Shown: positions 38,329 through 47,534 of the stretch, piece after piece
Position numbering within the stretch: position 1 is the stretch's first letter
Layout: every line of letters starts with the position of its first letter
Source: Saccharibacillus soli
Lineage (GTDB): Bacteria > Bacillota > Bacilli > Paenibacillales > Paenibacillaceae
Length of the DNA stretch: 64,000 bases
NCBI GenBank assembly: GCA_002189105.1
Contig: NIOB01000008.1
Coordinates: 1 to 64,000 of the forward strand
Reading direction: 5' to 3'
Notes under the pieces: generated by a model
Database searches by the model: none
Told to the model about the DNA's origin: nothing
Seen by the model: only the letters and a program-made list of their open reading frames with translations
Position numbers and translations under genes: made by a program

Positions 38329-38395
38329 GCGATCAACCTCGCTTTCTTGGGACAATGTCTGGAAGGAGCAGCCGACCAAGATCGGTCATGCTTTT

Positions 38396-38424
38396 ATCCT
38401 ACGCCTCTAGTTTACCATTTTCAA
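38396..38424 (-). promoter_or_regulatory. Candidate promoter of clpP-clpX
   Basis: TTGAAA (38419-38424) and TAGGAT (38396-38401) are separated by 17 nt on the minus strand, about 60 nt upstream of clpP. Confidence 0.45.
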
Positions 38425-38505
38425 ATGCCAATGTCATTTTTCGCGGCAAGAAATCGCGTTCACAGCCGAAATGAGATAAAAAAACCTGCTTTTGGCAATT
38501 ATCAA

Positions 38506-38543
38506 ATAAAAAACAAGGCACGCATAAAATCATACGTGCCTTG
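38506..38543 (-). terminator. Intrinsic terminator after tig
   Basis: A perfect 9-bp stem CAAGGCACG/CGTGCCTTG with additional pairing inside is followed on the minus strand by TTTTTTATTT. Confidence 0.88.
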
Positions 38544-38566
38544 CCTAGGCAAGTCAAGCTATTGGC

Positions 38567-39871
38567 TTACTCAGCCGAAGCTGCAACTTCTTTGCTGTTT
38601 TCCAGAAGGAACTCGATCGTCTTACGCAGAGCGATCTCATCGTTCAGGCTGGCCAGGGAGCCGTTAGCGCCCAGGATGCTGCGAATTTCGTCGATGCTGC
38701 GTTTGTACATATCAGCCATCGTTTGCAGTTCTTTTTCCACGTCTTCTTCCGAAGCTGCGATTCCTTCTTCTTTGGCAATCGCTTCCAGAACCAGGTTGTT
38801 CAGTACGCGCTTCTCAGCATCGGACTTCATTTGCTCACGCAGGTCTTCAGCCGTTTGACCGGAGAAGCTTGTGTACATTTCCAAGTTCATGCCTTGTTGA
38901 CGCAGACGGTTGTCGAAATCACGCATCATGTTTTCAACTTCGCTGTTCACCATAGCTTCCGGAATTTCCACTTCTGCCGCTGCCGCAACCGCTTCAACTA
39001 CTGCATTTTCACGTGCAGCGTCGTTTTCGCTTTTCTTGCGATCCGCGATTTGCGTTTTGAGGTCTGCTTTGTACTCTTCAAGCGTTTCAAACTCGCTTAC
39101 GTCCTTAGCGAACTCGTCGTCCAGCTCAGGAAGCTGTTTGCGCTTCACTTCGTGCAGTTTCACTTTGAAGACTGCGTCTTTACCAGCCAGTTCAGCGGCG
39201 TGGTAAGCTTCTGGGAACGTTACATTGACGTCTTTGGAGTCGCCAGTGGACATACCCACAACTTGTTCTTCAAATCCTGGAATGAACGAACCCGATCCGA
39301 GTTCGAGCGAGTAGTTCTCAGCTTTGCCGCCTTCAAACGCTTCGTCGCCTACATAGCCGTCGAAGTCGATCGAAACCACGTCACCGTTAGCTGCTGCTTC
39401 TTCGTCTACGACGATCAGCTCCGCATGACGGTTTTGGAGACGTTCCAGTTCAGCTGCGATTTCTTCGTCCGTTACGTTAACTTCGGATACTGGCACTTCT
39501 ACGCCTTTGTATTCACCCAGTTTAACTTCTGGTTTTACAACGACTTTCGCTTTGAATTTCAGCGATTGGCCTTTGCCGAACTGCTCGATGTCGATCTCCG
39601 GACGATCAACCGGGAAGATTCCCGCTTCTTCTACCGCTTCGCTGTAAGCTTCCGGCAGCAGAATATCGATGGCATCATTGTACAGGCTTTCCACACCAAA
39701 GCGCGCTTCAAAGATCGACCGCGGCACTTTGCCTTTGCGGAAGCCTGGAACGTTTGCTTTTTTTACGACTTTTTGGAATGCTTTATCGAGCGCGGTTTCT
39801 ACGCGTTCTGCTTCTACTTCGACTTCAAGAACACCAAGGTTCTTCTCCGTTTTTTCCCAACTTGCTTTCAT
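38567..39871 (-). CDS. tig: Trigger factor
   Basis: This 434-residue ribosome-associated chaperone and peptidyl-prolyl isomerase assists nascent chains. The N-terminal ribosome-binding domain has the signature VPGFRKGKVPRSIFE (about 41-55), a central FKBP domain covers about 160-245, and a helical C-terminal domain follows. It lies upstream of clpP-clpX with its own promoter and terminator. Confidence 0.97.
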   Translation of the reverse strand: MKASWEKTEKNLGVLEVEVEAERVETALDKAFQKVVKKANVPGFRKGKVPRSIFEARFGVESLYNDAIDILLPEAYSEAVEEAGIFPVDRPEIDIEQFGKGQSLKFKAKVVVKPEVKLGEYKGVEVPVSEVNVTDEEIAAELERLQNRHAELIVVDEEAAANGDVVSIDFDGYVGDEAFEGGKAENYSLELGSGSFIPGFEEQVVGMSTGDSKDVNVTFPEAYHAAELAGKDAVFKVKLHEVKRKQLPELDDEFAKDVSEFETLEEYKADLKTQIADRKKSENDAARENAVVEAVAAAAEVEIPEAMVNSEVENMMRDFDNRLRQQGMNLEMYTSFSGQTAEDLREQMKSDAEKRVLNNLVLEAIAKEEGIAASEEDVEKELQTMADMYKRSIDEIRSILGANGSLASLNDEIALRKTIEFLLENSKEVAASAE

Positions 39872-39948
39872 ATTGAGTATTCCCCTCCAACGATTAACTA
39901 TCAGTAAGTGAATTTAACATACGCTTTCACGTTCGCAATAACCACTCC

Positions 39949-39977
39949 ATCATAACGAAATTCCTCAAGGATTTCAA
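39949..39977 (-). promoter_or_regulatory. Promoter of tig
   Basis: TTGAAA (39972-39977) and TATGAT (39949-39954) are separated by 17 nt on the minus strand. The box pair lies about 80 nt upstream of the tig ATG. Confidence 0.65.
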
Positions 39978-40023
39978 GCGCCAGTACGCTTCCTGCCTCA
40001 AACTGGACGCATCAGACCGTACT

Positions 40024-40914
40024 TTATCTTCCTCCGCCGCCCCGCGAAAACGTCTTGAGCGCCTTCTCGGCCCGCTCACAGCGGAAGCGAAGTTCTCCGG
40101 TAATGCCATAAGCCTCCCGAATCTCTTCCGCCCTGCGACCGCCTTCTACAGCCTCGGATGCCTGCGCGTGAAGCGCTGCTGCCCAGGCATCGAGTTCGTT
40201 CTCCTCGCCCCGAATCAGCTCCACATAATCCGCCGTGCCATAAGCTGCCATCATAAACTGCATCCACAGTTCCCGCGCAAAATAAAAGAGCGAAGGATCG
40301 CCGCTATCCGTCTGGTCCGACACCCGAACCAGCACATCATCCACTGCCGAAGGAAACTCCTGGATCGTCAGTGGGGTACGTTCAATCTCCAGCTCCAACC
40401 AGGTTCCGTCCCGGCGTACCGCAACGGTGCCAACCGCTCCCCGCCTGCGCAGCGTCTGGAGCACTCGAAATTGAAGCAGCGGATGCAGCGGTTCATTCCT
40501 CAGCCAGTCCGCAAGCCAGGCGTCTGCCTCGGCTCCATCGAGATAACTGAGCTGCTCCAGCGCAATCTGCCCCCGCTCTGTCAGAGGCTCGGAAGCAGCA
40601 AGCTGCAGCAGTTCCTGCTCATAATGCGGATTCTCGCGCTGCTTCTCCAGCGTGCGAAGGCGAAGAGTCTCCGAACGGTCTTCCGGTTCTTCTCCAGCAA
40701 GCACCGCTTCATTGTTATAGGCATCTTCCGACCCTCCCGGAAACGCGACGCGCAGCCAGTCCAGCAGCGTGCTCCATTCCTGGCGCCGCTGCTCATTCTG
40801 GCCTTCACAGCCCAGGAGAAACTCCAGCGTCTCCATCGCCTCACCGTAGCGTTCCGTCTCCAGCATCCGCGTGACCTGCTCCTGGTAATGGTCCACAGTG
40901 CGGGGCAGCAGCAC
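40024..40914 (-). CDS. Helical-repeat protein, YsoA-like by position
   Basis: This 296-residue soluble protein is mostly alpha-helical and acidic. Its first half reads like TPR repeats (YGEAMETLEFLLGCEGQNE at about 23-41, then ERGQIALEQLSYLDGAEA). The C-terminus is basic and glycine-arginine rich. In B. subtilis the TPR protein gene ysoA lies beside tig, so orthology is inferred from place and helical character. The start is uncertain: the first codon is a GTG with a G-rich but poorly spaced upstream site, and another GTG six codons later is possible. Function unknown. Confidence 0.7.
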   Translation of the reverse strand: MLLPRTVDHYQEQVTRMLETERYGEAMETLEFLLGCEGQNEQRRQEWSTLLDWLRVAFPGGSEDAYNNEAVLAGEEPEDRSETLRLRTLEKQRENPHYEQELLQLAASEPLTERGQIALEQLSYLDGAEADAWLADWLRNEPLHPLLQFRVLQTLRRRGAVGTVAVRRDGTWLELEIERTPLTIQEFPSAVDDVLVRVSDQTDSGDPSLFYFARELWMQFMMAAYGTADYVELIRGEENELDAWAAALHAQASEAVEGGRRAEEIREAYGITGELRFRCERAEKALKTFSRGGGGR

Positions 40915-41204
40915 GACCCCCGCTCTGCCTGTCTTTCGTGTCGAGTCGATAAGTCAACCCTCCTTCCGCTCGCAAGATGATCGTGAGGCTAAATTATATC
41001 ACAACCATAATCCTCACGTCTTGCCCGGATCTGAAGTGTGTCTCTACAGAGCCATGCCCGTCATCGGGCAGAGCAGTAGAACCTCCCCAATCAACCGGAC
41101 CATGCGAGGCGGGCGCTTCATCAAGTTCTTCCGCAATATATAGGTAGGAACTGTTTTTGACTCTTCAGAACAGGTACAGTCTATAACTTTTTTATCCGAT
41201 TTGC

Positions 41205-41233
41205 TTGCATAATCGCCTCATACATGCTATATT
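41205..41233 (+). promoter_or_regulatory. Promoter of tRNA-Arg
   Basis: TTGCAT (41205-41210) and TATATT (41228-41233) are separated by 17 nt, 26 nt upstream of the tRNA. The rest of the 40915-41204 gap shows only a small CCCG/CGGG hairpin near 41047 and no gene. Confidence 0.75.
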
Positions 41234-41259
41234 ATTTTCTGTTCTGTTTTTCACTTTTT

Positions 41260-41333
41260 GTCCCAGTAGCTCAGTTGGATAGAGCATGCGCCTTCTAAGC
41301 GCACGGTCGGGGGTTCGAATCCCTCCTGGGACG
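41260..41333 (+). tRNA. tRNA-Arg (anticodon UCU)
   Basis: A complete cloverleaf is visible: acceptor GTCCCAG/CTGGGAC, D-loop AGTTGGAT, anticodon stem TGCGC/GCGCA with loop CTTCTAA (anticodon TCT), and T-arm GGGGGTTCGAATCCCTC. The 3' CCA is not encoded. It reads AGA codons. It stands alone with its own promoter and terminator. Confidence 0.97.
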
Positions 41334-41343
41334 TAAAAGTTAA

Positions 41344-41371
41344 AAGGCACCCCACGCTGGGGTGCCTTTTT
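41344..41371 (+). terminator. Intrinsic terminator after tRNA-Arg
   Basis: A perfect stem GGCACCCC/GGGGTGCC with an ACGCT-type loop is followed by TTTTT on the plus strand. It lies 11 nt past the tRNA. Confidence 0.9.
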
Positions 41372-41447
41372 CTTTGCCCAAAATCTTCGTCACCATTCAT
41401 TTCCAGGCTGCACGCCTGCGTCCTTGTTGCTCCACCAAACGCAGCAG

Positions 41448-42053
41448 CTACATCGAAGGCGGGGTCGGTGGCTTGGGCGCGGTCGGGCCCGAAGGACCGG
41501 AAGGAGATCCGGGTGGCCTTGAAGGCATGGACGGTACACCTGGTGATGGGTTGGAATTGTTGGAGCTTGAAGAGGAGGCCTTGGTCAGCATCACCCGGTT
41601 TCCATTTGAGTCCCATTTCAGATTGGCGCCCAGCAGCTCGGCAGCTGCCCGAACCGGCATCATGGTCTTATTCTCATAAGAGAGCGGAGCGGCATCCAGA
41701 GTGATATTCTGTCCGTTGCGTCGAGCCTCCTTACTGCCCAGCGTCAGCACGATTCGCTCGTTATTCGTCCCGCCTGTGATTGTAACGGTCTTCCAGGTCT
41801 TGTTATAGCGGAATGTATAGCCACCCAGCGCTTTGAGGTCCGTCAGCGTCAGATAGGTCACGCCGTTACGCACCATGACCTCGCCCGAAGCGACTCGCCC
41901 GTTTATGTATACGGTTGTCGCGGCTGCCGAGGCCTTGTTTTCCGTAGTCACTATAGCTGCGGGTATCAGCATCGTGCTGAGTATGCCCACCAGCACTGCT
42001 TTTTTATAGCGATTGCGCCAGTCCCATCTTTTCCCCTGATGATAACGATCCAT
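41448..42053 (-). CDS. Secreted copper amine oxidase N-terminal-like domain protein
   Basis: This 201-residue protein has a basic N-terminus and a hydrophobic signal segment (about 17-40, ending near KASAAA). The mature part is one copper-amine-oxidase-N-like domain (VYINGRVASGEVMVRNGVTYL, then ENKTMMPVRAAAELLGANLKWD), a fold common in Paenibacillus surface proteins that does not imply oxidase activity. A Ser/Asn linker and a Pro/Gly/Ser-rich tail of about 35 residues end it. The start at 42053 follows GGGAGG; the frame is open to 42212. It is the last gene of the ABC transporter/two-component unit, so it may work at the cell surface with that system. Confidence 0.82.
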   Translation of the reverse strand: MDRYHQGKRWDWRNRYKKAVLVGILSTMLIPAAIVTTENKASAAATTVYINGRVASGEVMVRNGVTYLTLTDLKALGGYTFRYNKTWKTVTITGGTNNERIVLTLGSKEARRNGQNITLDAAPLSYENKTMMPVRAAAELLGANLKWDSNGNRVMLTKASSSSSNNSNPSPGVPSMPSRPPGSPSGPSGPTAPKPPTPPSM

Positions 42054-42105
42054 GTGGATTCTGCCTCCCTTCGGTATACCGATTTTTAACCCTGGAAATT
42101 CCTGT

Positions 42106-43689
42106 TCAATCGTGGACTTCTTCCTTCTGGGCGTACATCTTGCTGCGATACTCGTTGGGCGAGATTCCTTCCAGCTCCTTGAATACACGGGCAAACTGCT
42201 TGGCATTTTCAAAACCTACGGCCTCGCCCACCTCGATCACTTTCAATTCACGCCCTGCCAGAAGCCCTTTTGCCCGTTCAATTCGCACTTTCTTGAGATA
42301 CACGACGAAACTTTCTCCGGTATACGCCTTGAATGCTTCGCTAAAATACGAGTAATTCAGGGAGACATGATTGCTGACGGTCGCCATATTTAATGGACGG
42401 GCATAATGGGCTTCGATAAACGCAACAGCTTCTCGCAAATTGTCGTTCTCGTTCTCCGCATAGGCCAGGCGCATCTGCTTGATATAATCGTTGAGACTCG
42501 ACAGCAAGTTCTCCAGACTGCGGAAGTAATCGTGGAAATAACGAAAATTGTTCCAGTCCCCGACCTTTCGGTACAGCTTGAGCACTTCAATCGAGGCCTC
42601 TCCATAACGGTGGAAGATCTCGTCCAGCACCTTCTCGTTAATCATGCGGGCGGTCTGCTCGATATAGGCCATATCCATTCGTGCCAACTGGTCGATATGG
42701 AAAATGCGATACAGCAGCTCATTGATCTCCCGCTTGCGATCCGTACCCAGCAGATTGCCCAGCAGCCGAATCTCTTCGTCGGGCGCGGCAAACATCAGCC
42801 TTCCACTCTCCACCGCCCGCGCATCCACCAGGTGCATCCCGGGGTGTAAAAATGTGTATTGAAGCGCATGACAGGCTGAACGGTAGCTGCTCGGCAGCTG
42901 CGCCAGATCGGCGCCCGATCGACCTACACCGACCAACAAGCCGCCCAATTCCCTCTTCTCCGCCCATTCCGCCAGCCTGGCAAACCGATCCGCGTCAGGA
43001 TCAATCAGCACCAATCGGCCATCCCGATCCCAGAGTGCTGCCTCATAGCTGCGATCCGGCGCACCCTCCAGACGTTCGACGACGGCGGCCAACTCTTCAC
43101 GGCTCATGCTTCCTCCCTGCTCATAGCGATAGGTCACGACCGCAAGGGCAAAAGGCAGCGTCAGTCCGGCTTCCTCAATTAGCAGATCGCCAAGACGCGC
43201 TTCTACCTCTCCCTCTTCGGCTTCCAGCAGCTGTCCCAGATGGGCCAGTCGGAGGCGCTTCTGGTAGTCGTTCGCTGCGTCAATTCGTTCCGACTCCAGA
43301 TCACGCCGATCCCGTTCTTCCATCGCGCGTCCCAGCGCTTCAAACAGATCTTCACGACGAATCGGTTTGAGCAGATAATCCCGCACCTGATAACGAATAG
43401 CCGTCTTGGCATATTCAAATTCATCATAGCCGCTTAGTACCAACACCACCGGCCCTTCCGATGCAGGCTGCTGGCTTCGCAGGCGTTCCAACAGCTCCAT
43501 CCCGTCCATTACCGGCATCCGAATATCCGTAATGATGATGTCTGCTGGCTGCTGCTGCTGAAGTTCCAGCGCTTCCTTGCCGTTGGCAGCTAATCGGATG
43601 GCGCAAGCTTCCCCCAGTTCGCGCGTAATCATCACCTGTAGCCCGTAGCGGATATTTTTTTCATCGTCCACAATCAACAGTTGTCTCAT
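42106..43689 (-). CDS. YesN-type response regulator (REC + AraC HTH)
   Basis: This 527-residue regulator has a receiver domain (about 1-120) with Asp10-Glu11 and phospho-acceptor Asp55 in IIITDIRMPVMDG and Lys in LKPIRRED. A long middle region follows, and a C-terminal AraC-type double helix-turn-helix (about 415-515) contains the SLNYSYFSEAFKAYTGESF and VGEAVGFENAKQFARVFKE blocks. It lies 3 nt behind its partner kinase gene and probably activates the adjacent transporter genes when the inducing sugar is sensed. Confidence 0.93.
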   Translation of the reverse strand: MRQLLIVDDEKNIRYGLQVMITRELGEACAIRLAANGKEALELQQQQPADIIITDIRMPVMDGMELLERLRSQQPASEGPVVLVLSGYDEFEYAKTAIRYQVRDYLLKPIRREDLFEALGRAMEERDRRDLESERIDAANDYQKRLRLAHLGQLLEAEEGEVEARLGDLLIEEAGLTLPFALAVVTYRYEQGGSMSREELAAVVERLEGAPDRSYEAALWDRDGRLVLIDPDADRFARLAEWAEKRELGGLLVGVGRSGADLAQLPSSYRSACHALQYTFLHPGMHLVDARAVESGRLMFAAPDEEIRLLGNLLGTDRKREINELLYRIFHIDQLARMDMAYIEQTARMINEKVLDEIFHRYGEASIEVLKLYRKVGDWNNFRYFHDYFRSLENLLSSLNDYIKQMRLAYAENENDNLREAVAFIEAHYARPLNMATVSNHVSLNYSYFSEAFKAYTGESFVVYLKKVRIERAKGLLAGRELKVIEVGEAVGFENAKQFARVFKELEGISPNEYRSKMYAQKEEVHD

Positions 43690-43692
43690 CTC

Positions 43693-45582
43693 TTATTCTC
43701 CCCCTCCGGTAAGCAGGACTTTGGGAATCGTCAGCACCACGCTGGTGTAGGCCCCTTCGCCGCTCTCCAGACACAACCCATATTCTTCTCCATAAAAGAG
43801 TCGGATACGCTGGTGCACATTGCGCAGACCAATGCCTCCCAGCTTAACCCCCGTATAAGCCGTGCCCTGACCCTCCTGCTGGGCGCTGCGAATTTCCTCA
43901 TTTAACTCCGCCAGACGACGCCGATCCAATCCGGCGCCATTATCCGTCATCCGAATCTGAATCTTGCTGTCTTCCACTTCGCACACCTCAATCCAGAACT
44001 GCCGACGATCCTGCTCGCCAAAATGCTGCCAGGCATGCTTGACCGAGTTTTCCACGACCGGCTGAAGCGTCATCTTGAGGATCTCCAGCTCCAGATAGGC
44101 TTTGGGAATCTCGCAGGTCAGCTCAATAGGCGCATCAAAGCGAATATTCATGACTTCGATATAATTTTCGATGTGCCGAATCTCGTCCTTGAGCTTGACG
44201 TATTCTCCAGTCCACTTGAAATTGTAGCGCATCATGCCGCCAAGCGAAGTCAGGGCATCGGAGATGCGCCGCTGGTCTTCAATCTCCGCCAGCATCTTGA
44301 TGTTTTCCAGCGTGTTATACAGAAAATGCGAATCGATCTGATTATACAGCGTACGCAGCTCGGCCTCTTTCATGAGCGCCTGCTTGCGGACGGCCTCGGC
44401 AATCAGTTCGTTAATGGTTAGCGTCATCTTGTTAAAATGCCGGGCCAGATCACCGATCTCGCCTCCACCACTGATCTGAAGAGAAGGCTGAAGCTCTCCC
44501 TTGCGCACCCGCTTCATGGCGTCGGCAAGCTGCTTGAGATTTTTCAGGATAAAAGAATTCAGGATGTACGTAAGCAGCGCCAGCACCAGAATAAAACCAA
44601 TATTGGCGTAGATGAGCATGCTGCGCGTACGGTTCAGATCCTTGAGCACCTTCTCCAGCGACACGGCGTTCAGCAGATAGGCATCCATGCGATCTACCGG
44701 CGTATACATCATGAGATAAGACTGTCCATCCTTGTCATAGCGGAAAGAACCATCAGCCACCGGATGTGGATCGTTGGCGCCGCGCAGTCCACGAAGCTGC
44801 ACGGCCGCCTGCTGAATGATCGGAGAATCCGCCGACAAGGAATGGTTTCCTGCACGCGTATAGACAGCGTCTGCGGTGACCAGCAGCATCTGCGAACCGT
44901 CCTCCTGAAGTTCGCCGAACATTCGCGGGGAAAACTGATCGAGCCGCATATCCACCTGAACGGTGCCGGTATGATTGTCCGTAGGCAGATTGACTTCCCG
45001 CAGCAGCGACAGCTTGGGCGGGTCGTTCTCGGTTCCCCCAACGTCCTGCGGTGCTTCGTAAGGCTGGAAATACCACGCCTGACGGTCGCCCAGCCCTTTG
45101 ACCAGCGAGAACCATGGCTTCTTCGCAATTCGGCTCTCGCGGTAAATGATCGGCCAAATCTCATAATTGCGTTCATTGGCAGTATATAACCTCAGATGCA
45201 GAATCGCCGGGTTATTGATCTGAATCCGCGCCAGATTGACATAAGCGGTATTGTTGAAGTCCACCAGTTCGGCTGTGGACAAATCGCTTTCTTCGGTCAG
45301 ATACCGGCGCACATCCTGGTCCGACAGGGGAAGCTGGGCCGCCCGTTCCATAGTCTCGATCTGGTTGACGATCACCTGCTTCTCACTCTGCATCAAATAA
45401 TTGCTTTTATTTCGGGCATCTTCGATATAACTGCTGCGAATGTCATTGTAGAGATAGGTGGACAACAGCGTACTCGGAATCAGAATGAGCAGTGCGTAAG
45501 CCACAACCAGACGACTCTGCAGCGACAGCTTGTTCATTCGGCGTCGAATCGCATCACGGGGTTCTTGCCATCTCGTTCTCAT
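43693..45582 (-). CDS. YesM-type sensor histidine kinase
   Basis: This 629-residue kinase has a transmembrane helix near the N-terminus (about 23-45), a large extracellular sensor region, and a second helix at about 320-345. A HAMP domain and the His_kinase block follow, with the phospho-His in YNQIDSHFLYNTLENIKM. The ATPase domain has LQPVVENSVKHAW, MTDNGAGL and GIGLRNVHQRI. The start at 45582 has GGAGGACGGCAGGAA upstream; an earlier TTG at 45624 lacks a ribosome site. It pairs with the regulator 3 nt downstream. Confidence 0.93.
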   Translation of the reverse strand: MRTRWQEPRDAIRRRMNKLSLQSRLVVAYALLILIPSTLLSTYLYNDIRSSYIEDARNKSNYLMQSEKQVIVNQIETMERAAQLPLSDQDVRRYLTEESDLSTAELVDFNNTAYVNLARIQINNPAILHLRLYTANERNYEIWPIIYRESRIAKKPWFSLVKGLGDRQAWYFQPYEAPQDVGGTENDPPKLSLLREVNLPTDNHTGTVQVDMRLDQFSPRMFGELQEDGSQMLLVTADAVYTRAGNHSLSADSPIIQQAAVQLRGLRGANDPHPVADGSFRYDKDGQSYLMMYTPVDRMDAYLLNAVSLEKVLKDLNRTRSMLIYANIGFILVLALLTYILNSFILKNLKQLADAMKRVRKGELQPSLQISGGGEIGDLARHFNKMTLTINELIAEAVRKQALMKEAELRTLYNQIDSHFLYNTLENIKMLAEIEDQRRISDALTSLGGMMRYNFKWTGEYVKLKDEIRHIENYIEVMNIRFDAPIELTCEIPKAYLELEILKMTLQPVVENSVKHAWQHFGEQDRRQFWIEVCEVEDSKIQIRMTDNGAGLDRRRLAELNEEIRSAQQEGQGTAYTGVKLGGIGLRNVHQRIRLFYGEEYGLCLESGEGAYTSVVLTIPKVLLTGGGE

Positions 45583-45642
45583 GGTTCCTGCCGTCCTCCA
45601 TTGTATCCGTTTCCATTGAGTCAAGTTCTCTTATCATAGCCC

Positions 45643-45688
45643 AAAAACGACCTCAAAATCCACCGTTAAGCGGAGAAAGAGGTCGCTT
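45643..45688 (-). terminator. Possible partial terminator between solute-binding and kinase genes
   Basis: A 7-bp CGACCTC/GAGGTCG stem with a large loop containing CCGCTTAACGG is followed on the minus strand by TTTTTGG. It may lower expression of the downstream kinase and regulator relative to the transporter. A separate T-less hairpin CAGATCTTT/AAAGATCTG lies at 45701-45722. Confidence 0.5.
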
Positions 45689-45743
45689 GAGCCAGCCTTA
45701 CAGATCTTTCATCAAAGATCTGCCGGGCATGGAGGAGAAAGGC

Positions 45744-47411
45744 TTATTTGATGCCGAGTTTTTTCAGATTTTTCTCATATTCGGTCTGTTGGTAAGTTTG
45801 AACGTCAGCCAGTCCGGTCGATTCGCGTTTGGCCTGGTAATCGCTCCACAGCTGATCGAATTCGGCATCGGACGAAGCCATCAGCAGCTTAGGCAGAGTC
45901 TTGCCCCACAGCTGGCCGAGCTTGGTATTGGCGATACCTTCCTTGGAGTTGCCGGTCGGATTGATCTGGTCAAATTGCGAGGCGCTGACGGTCTTGCCGC
46001 GTGTCCAGTCGGCCAATTGTTTGAATGGCGCTACCGCTTCCGGTGCCCATTGATCCGTCACATTGGTATCCATCATCATCCAATATTTATGCGATGCGCC
46101 ATACTTGGTATCGAAGGCTGCACGGTCCTTGTTCAGCAGATCCAGCACTTCCGGCTTGAATACGGGCTTGTCGCCCTTCATGTCGTACGTCACGCCTTCT
46201 TCACCCATGTACAGGTCGCGCTGTCCTTCTTCGCTGGTCAGGTATTCCAGGAAGCTGATGGCGCGGGCTTTGTCCTTGACGTCTTTGGAGATGAGCGTCA
46301 GTGTCCAGCCGGAGATGACCGGACCCGAGAGAGTCGGTTGATCCATGGCGGCATTGGACGGGCCATCCACGGCGATGTAGACGGAATTCGGATCTTTGGA
46401 GAACAGGACATTCTGCGGGTTGCTGAAGTCACTGCGCTGATACATCATGGCGAAGTAACGACCCTGCGCAATTTTCTCTTCCATCTGGGCACGCTTGTCG
46501 ATGAAGACGTCTTTGGCTAACAGTCCGTCCTGGTTGGCCTGACGGAAGACTTTCAGCCATTTGATGTATTCCGGATCGGTCTGGCGGTCATACAGCTTGC
46601 CGTCTTTCTCCTGTGGAATCGCCAGGAAGTTCTGGAGGTAGCTTTCCAGCGAGTAGTTGCCATTATCCGTAAACTCGTGCAGGCCAATCGGGATCATCGG
46701 CTGTCCGTTGACATCCGGGAACTTCTCTTTGGCAGCTTTCAGAGCAGCCAGGAACCCTTCCGGTGTACGCATGTCCGGGCTGCCAATCGCCTCGTACATG
46801 TCTTTACGAACAACGAAGGTCTGGTTAGAGATATAGTTGTCTCCATATTTCTCAAAGTCAGCCGGCGACGACGAAGCGTTCGGATAGCCATAGACATTGC
46901 CGTCTTCCTGGGTGTACCAAGACAGTTTGGCTGGGTCGGCAACTTTCGAGATGAAGTAAGGATCGTATTTTTCAGCCAGTTCATTCAGCGGCAGGACAAG
47001 TTTGCCTTCGATCATCTTCTTGACCGCATCATCGCTCCAGGCAATGGTTACGAAGTCGGGAAGTTTACCAGAGGCGATCATCGTGTTCATCTTCTCGGCT
47101 TCGTTGCCGGCAGGCACGACAAAGTTCAGATTAACGCCGGTTTTTTTGGTGACATATTGGCTGGTGAGATCTTTGCCCCAGTCCGTACCGGTATACCATG
47201 CGAAGTTGATGTACCAATCGAAAGTGATCGGTGACGTATCATTTTTCCAGCTTGGTTTGCTTGGATCGACGGCTGCTGCCTGTTCTGCTTCTTTTTTAGA
47301 ATCCGTGCCGTTGGCCGTCGATTTGGAATCTCCACCCGACGAGCAGGCTGTGCTGAAGACCATCAGCAGCGATGCGAGCAGAAGCGAGAATTTTTTGCCT
47401 TTTTTGCTCAT
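45744..47411 (-). CDS. Extracellular solute-binding lipoprotein (LplA-like)
   Basis: This 555-residue ABC importer receptor has a signal peptide ending in a lipobox (FSTAC, Cys23), a Gly/Ser/Lys-rich linker and a family 1 periplasmic-binding-type fold. The length and the paired permeases match the LplA/YtcQ group used for oligosaccharide uptake in Paenibacillus and Bacillus. The ligand cannot be read from the sequence. No ATPase gene is present nearby; such systems usually share a common MsmX-type ATPase. It follows the lplC-like permease by 123 nt. Confidence 0.92.
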   Translation of the reverse strand: MSKKGKKFSLLLASLLMVFSTACSSGGDSKSTANGTDSKKEAEQAAAVDPSKPSWKNDTSPITFDWYINFAWYTGTDWGKDLTSQYVTKKTGVNLNFVVPAGNEAEKMNTMIASGKLPDFVTIAWSDDAVKKMIEGKLVLPLNELAEKYDPYFISKVADPAKLSWYTQEDGNVYGYPNASSSPADFEKYGDNYISNQTFVVRKDMYEAIGSPDMRTPEGFLAALKAAKEKFPDVNGQPMIPIGLHEFTDNGNYSLESYLQNFLAIPQEKDGKLYDRQTDPEYIKWLKVFRQANQDGLLAKDVFIDKRAQMEEKIAQGRYFAMMYQRSDFSNPQNVLFSKDPNSVYIAVDGPSNAAMDQPTLSGPVISGWTLTLISKDVKDKARAISFLEYLTSEEGQRDLYMGEEGVTYDMKGDKPVFKPEVLDLLNKDRAAFDTKYGASHKYWMMMDTNVTDQWAPEAVAPFKQLADWTRGKTVSASQFDQINPTGNSKEGIANTKLGQLWGKTLPKLLMASSDAEFDQLWSDYQAKRESTGLADVQTYQQTEYEKNLKKLGIK

Positions 47412-47534
47412 GCGTTTACCCCTTTTCTAGTATGTGTTGAACTGCACTGAACCCCTGTTGCTGTATGTGAACATGAAGCGTGAAACCGGTAAGAGACGTC
47501 AAGCGGCGAATCCTGGGATCAAAAGCAGAAAATC

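Noticed and set aside
38723-39907. A 394-codon plus-strand frame opposite tig, very rich in Phe
   Set aside because: Phe-rich composition reflects the complement of Glu/Lys codons of trigger factor.
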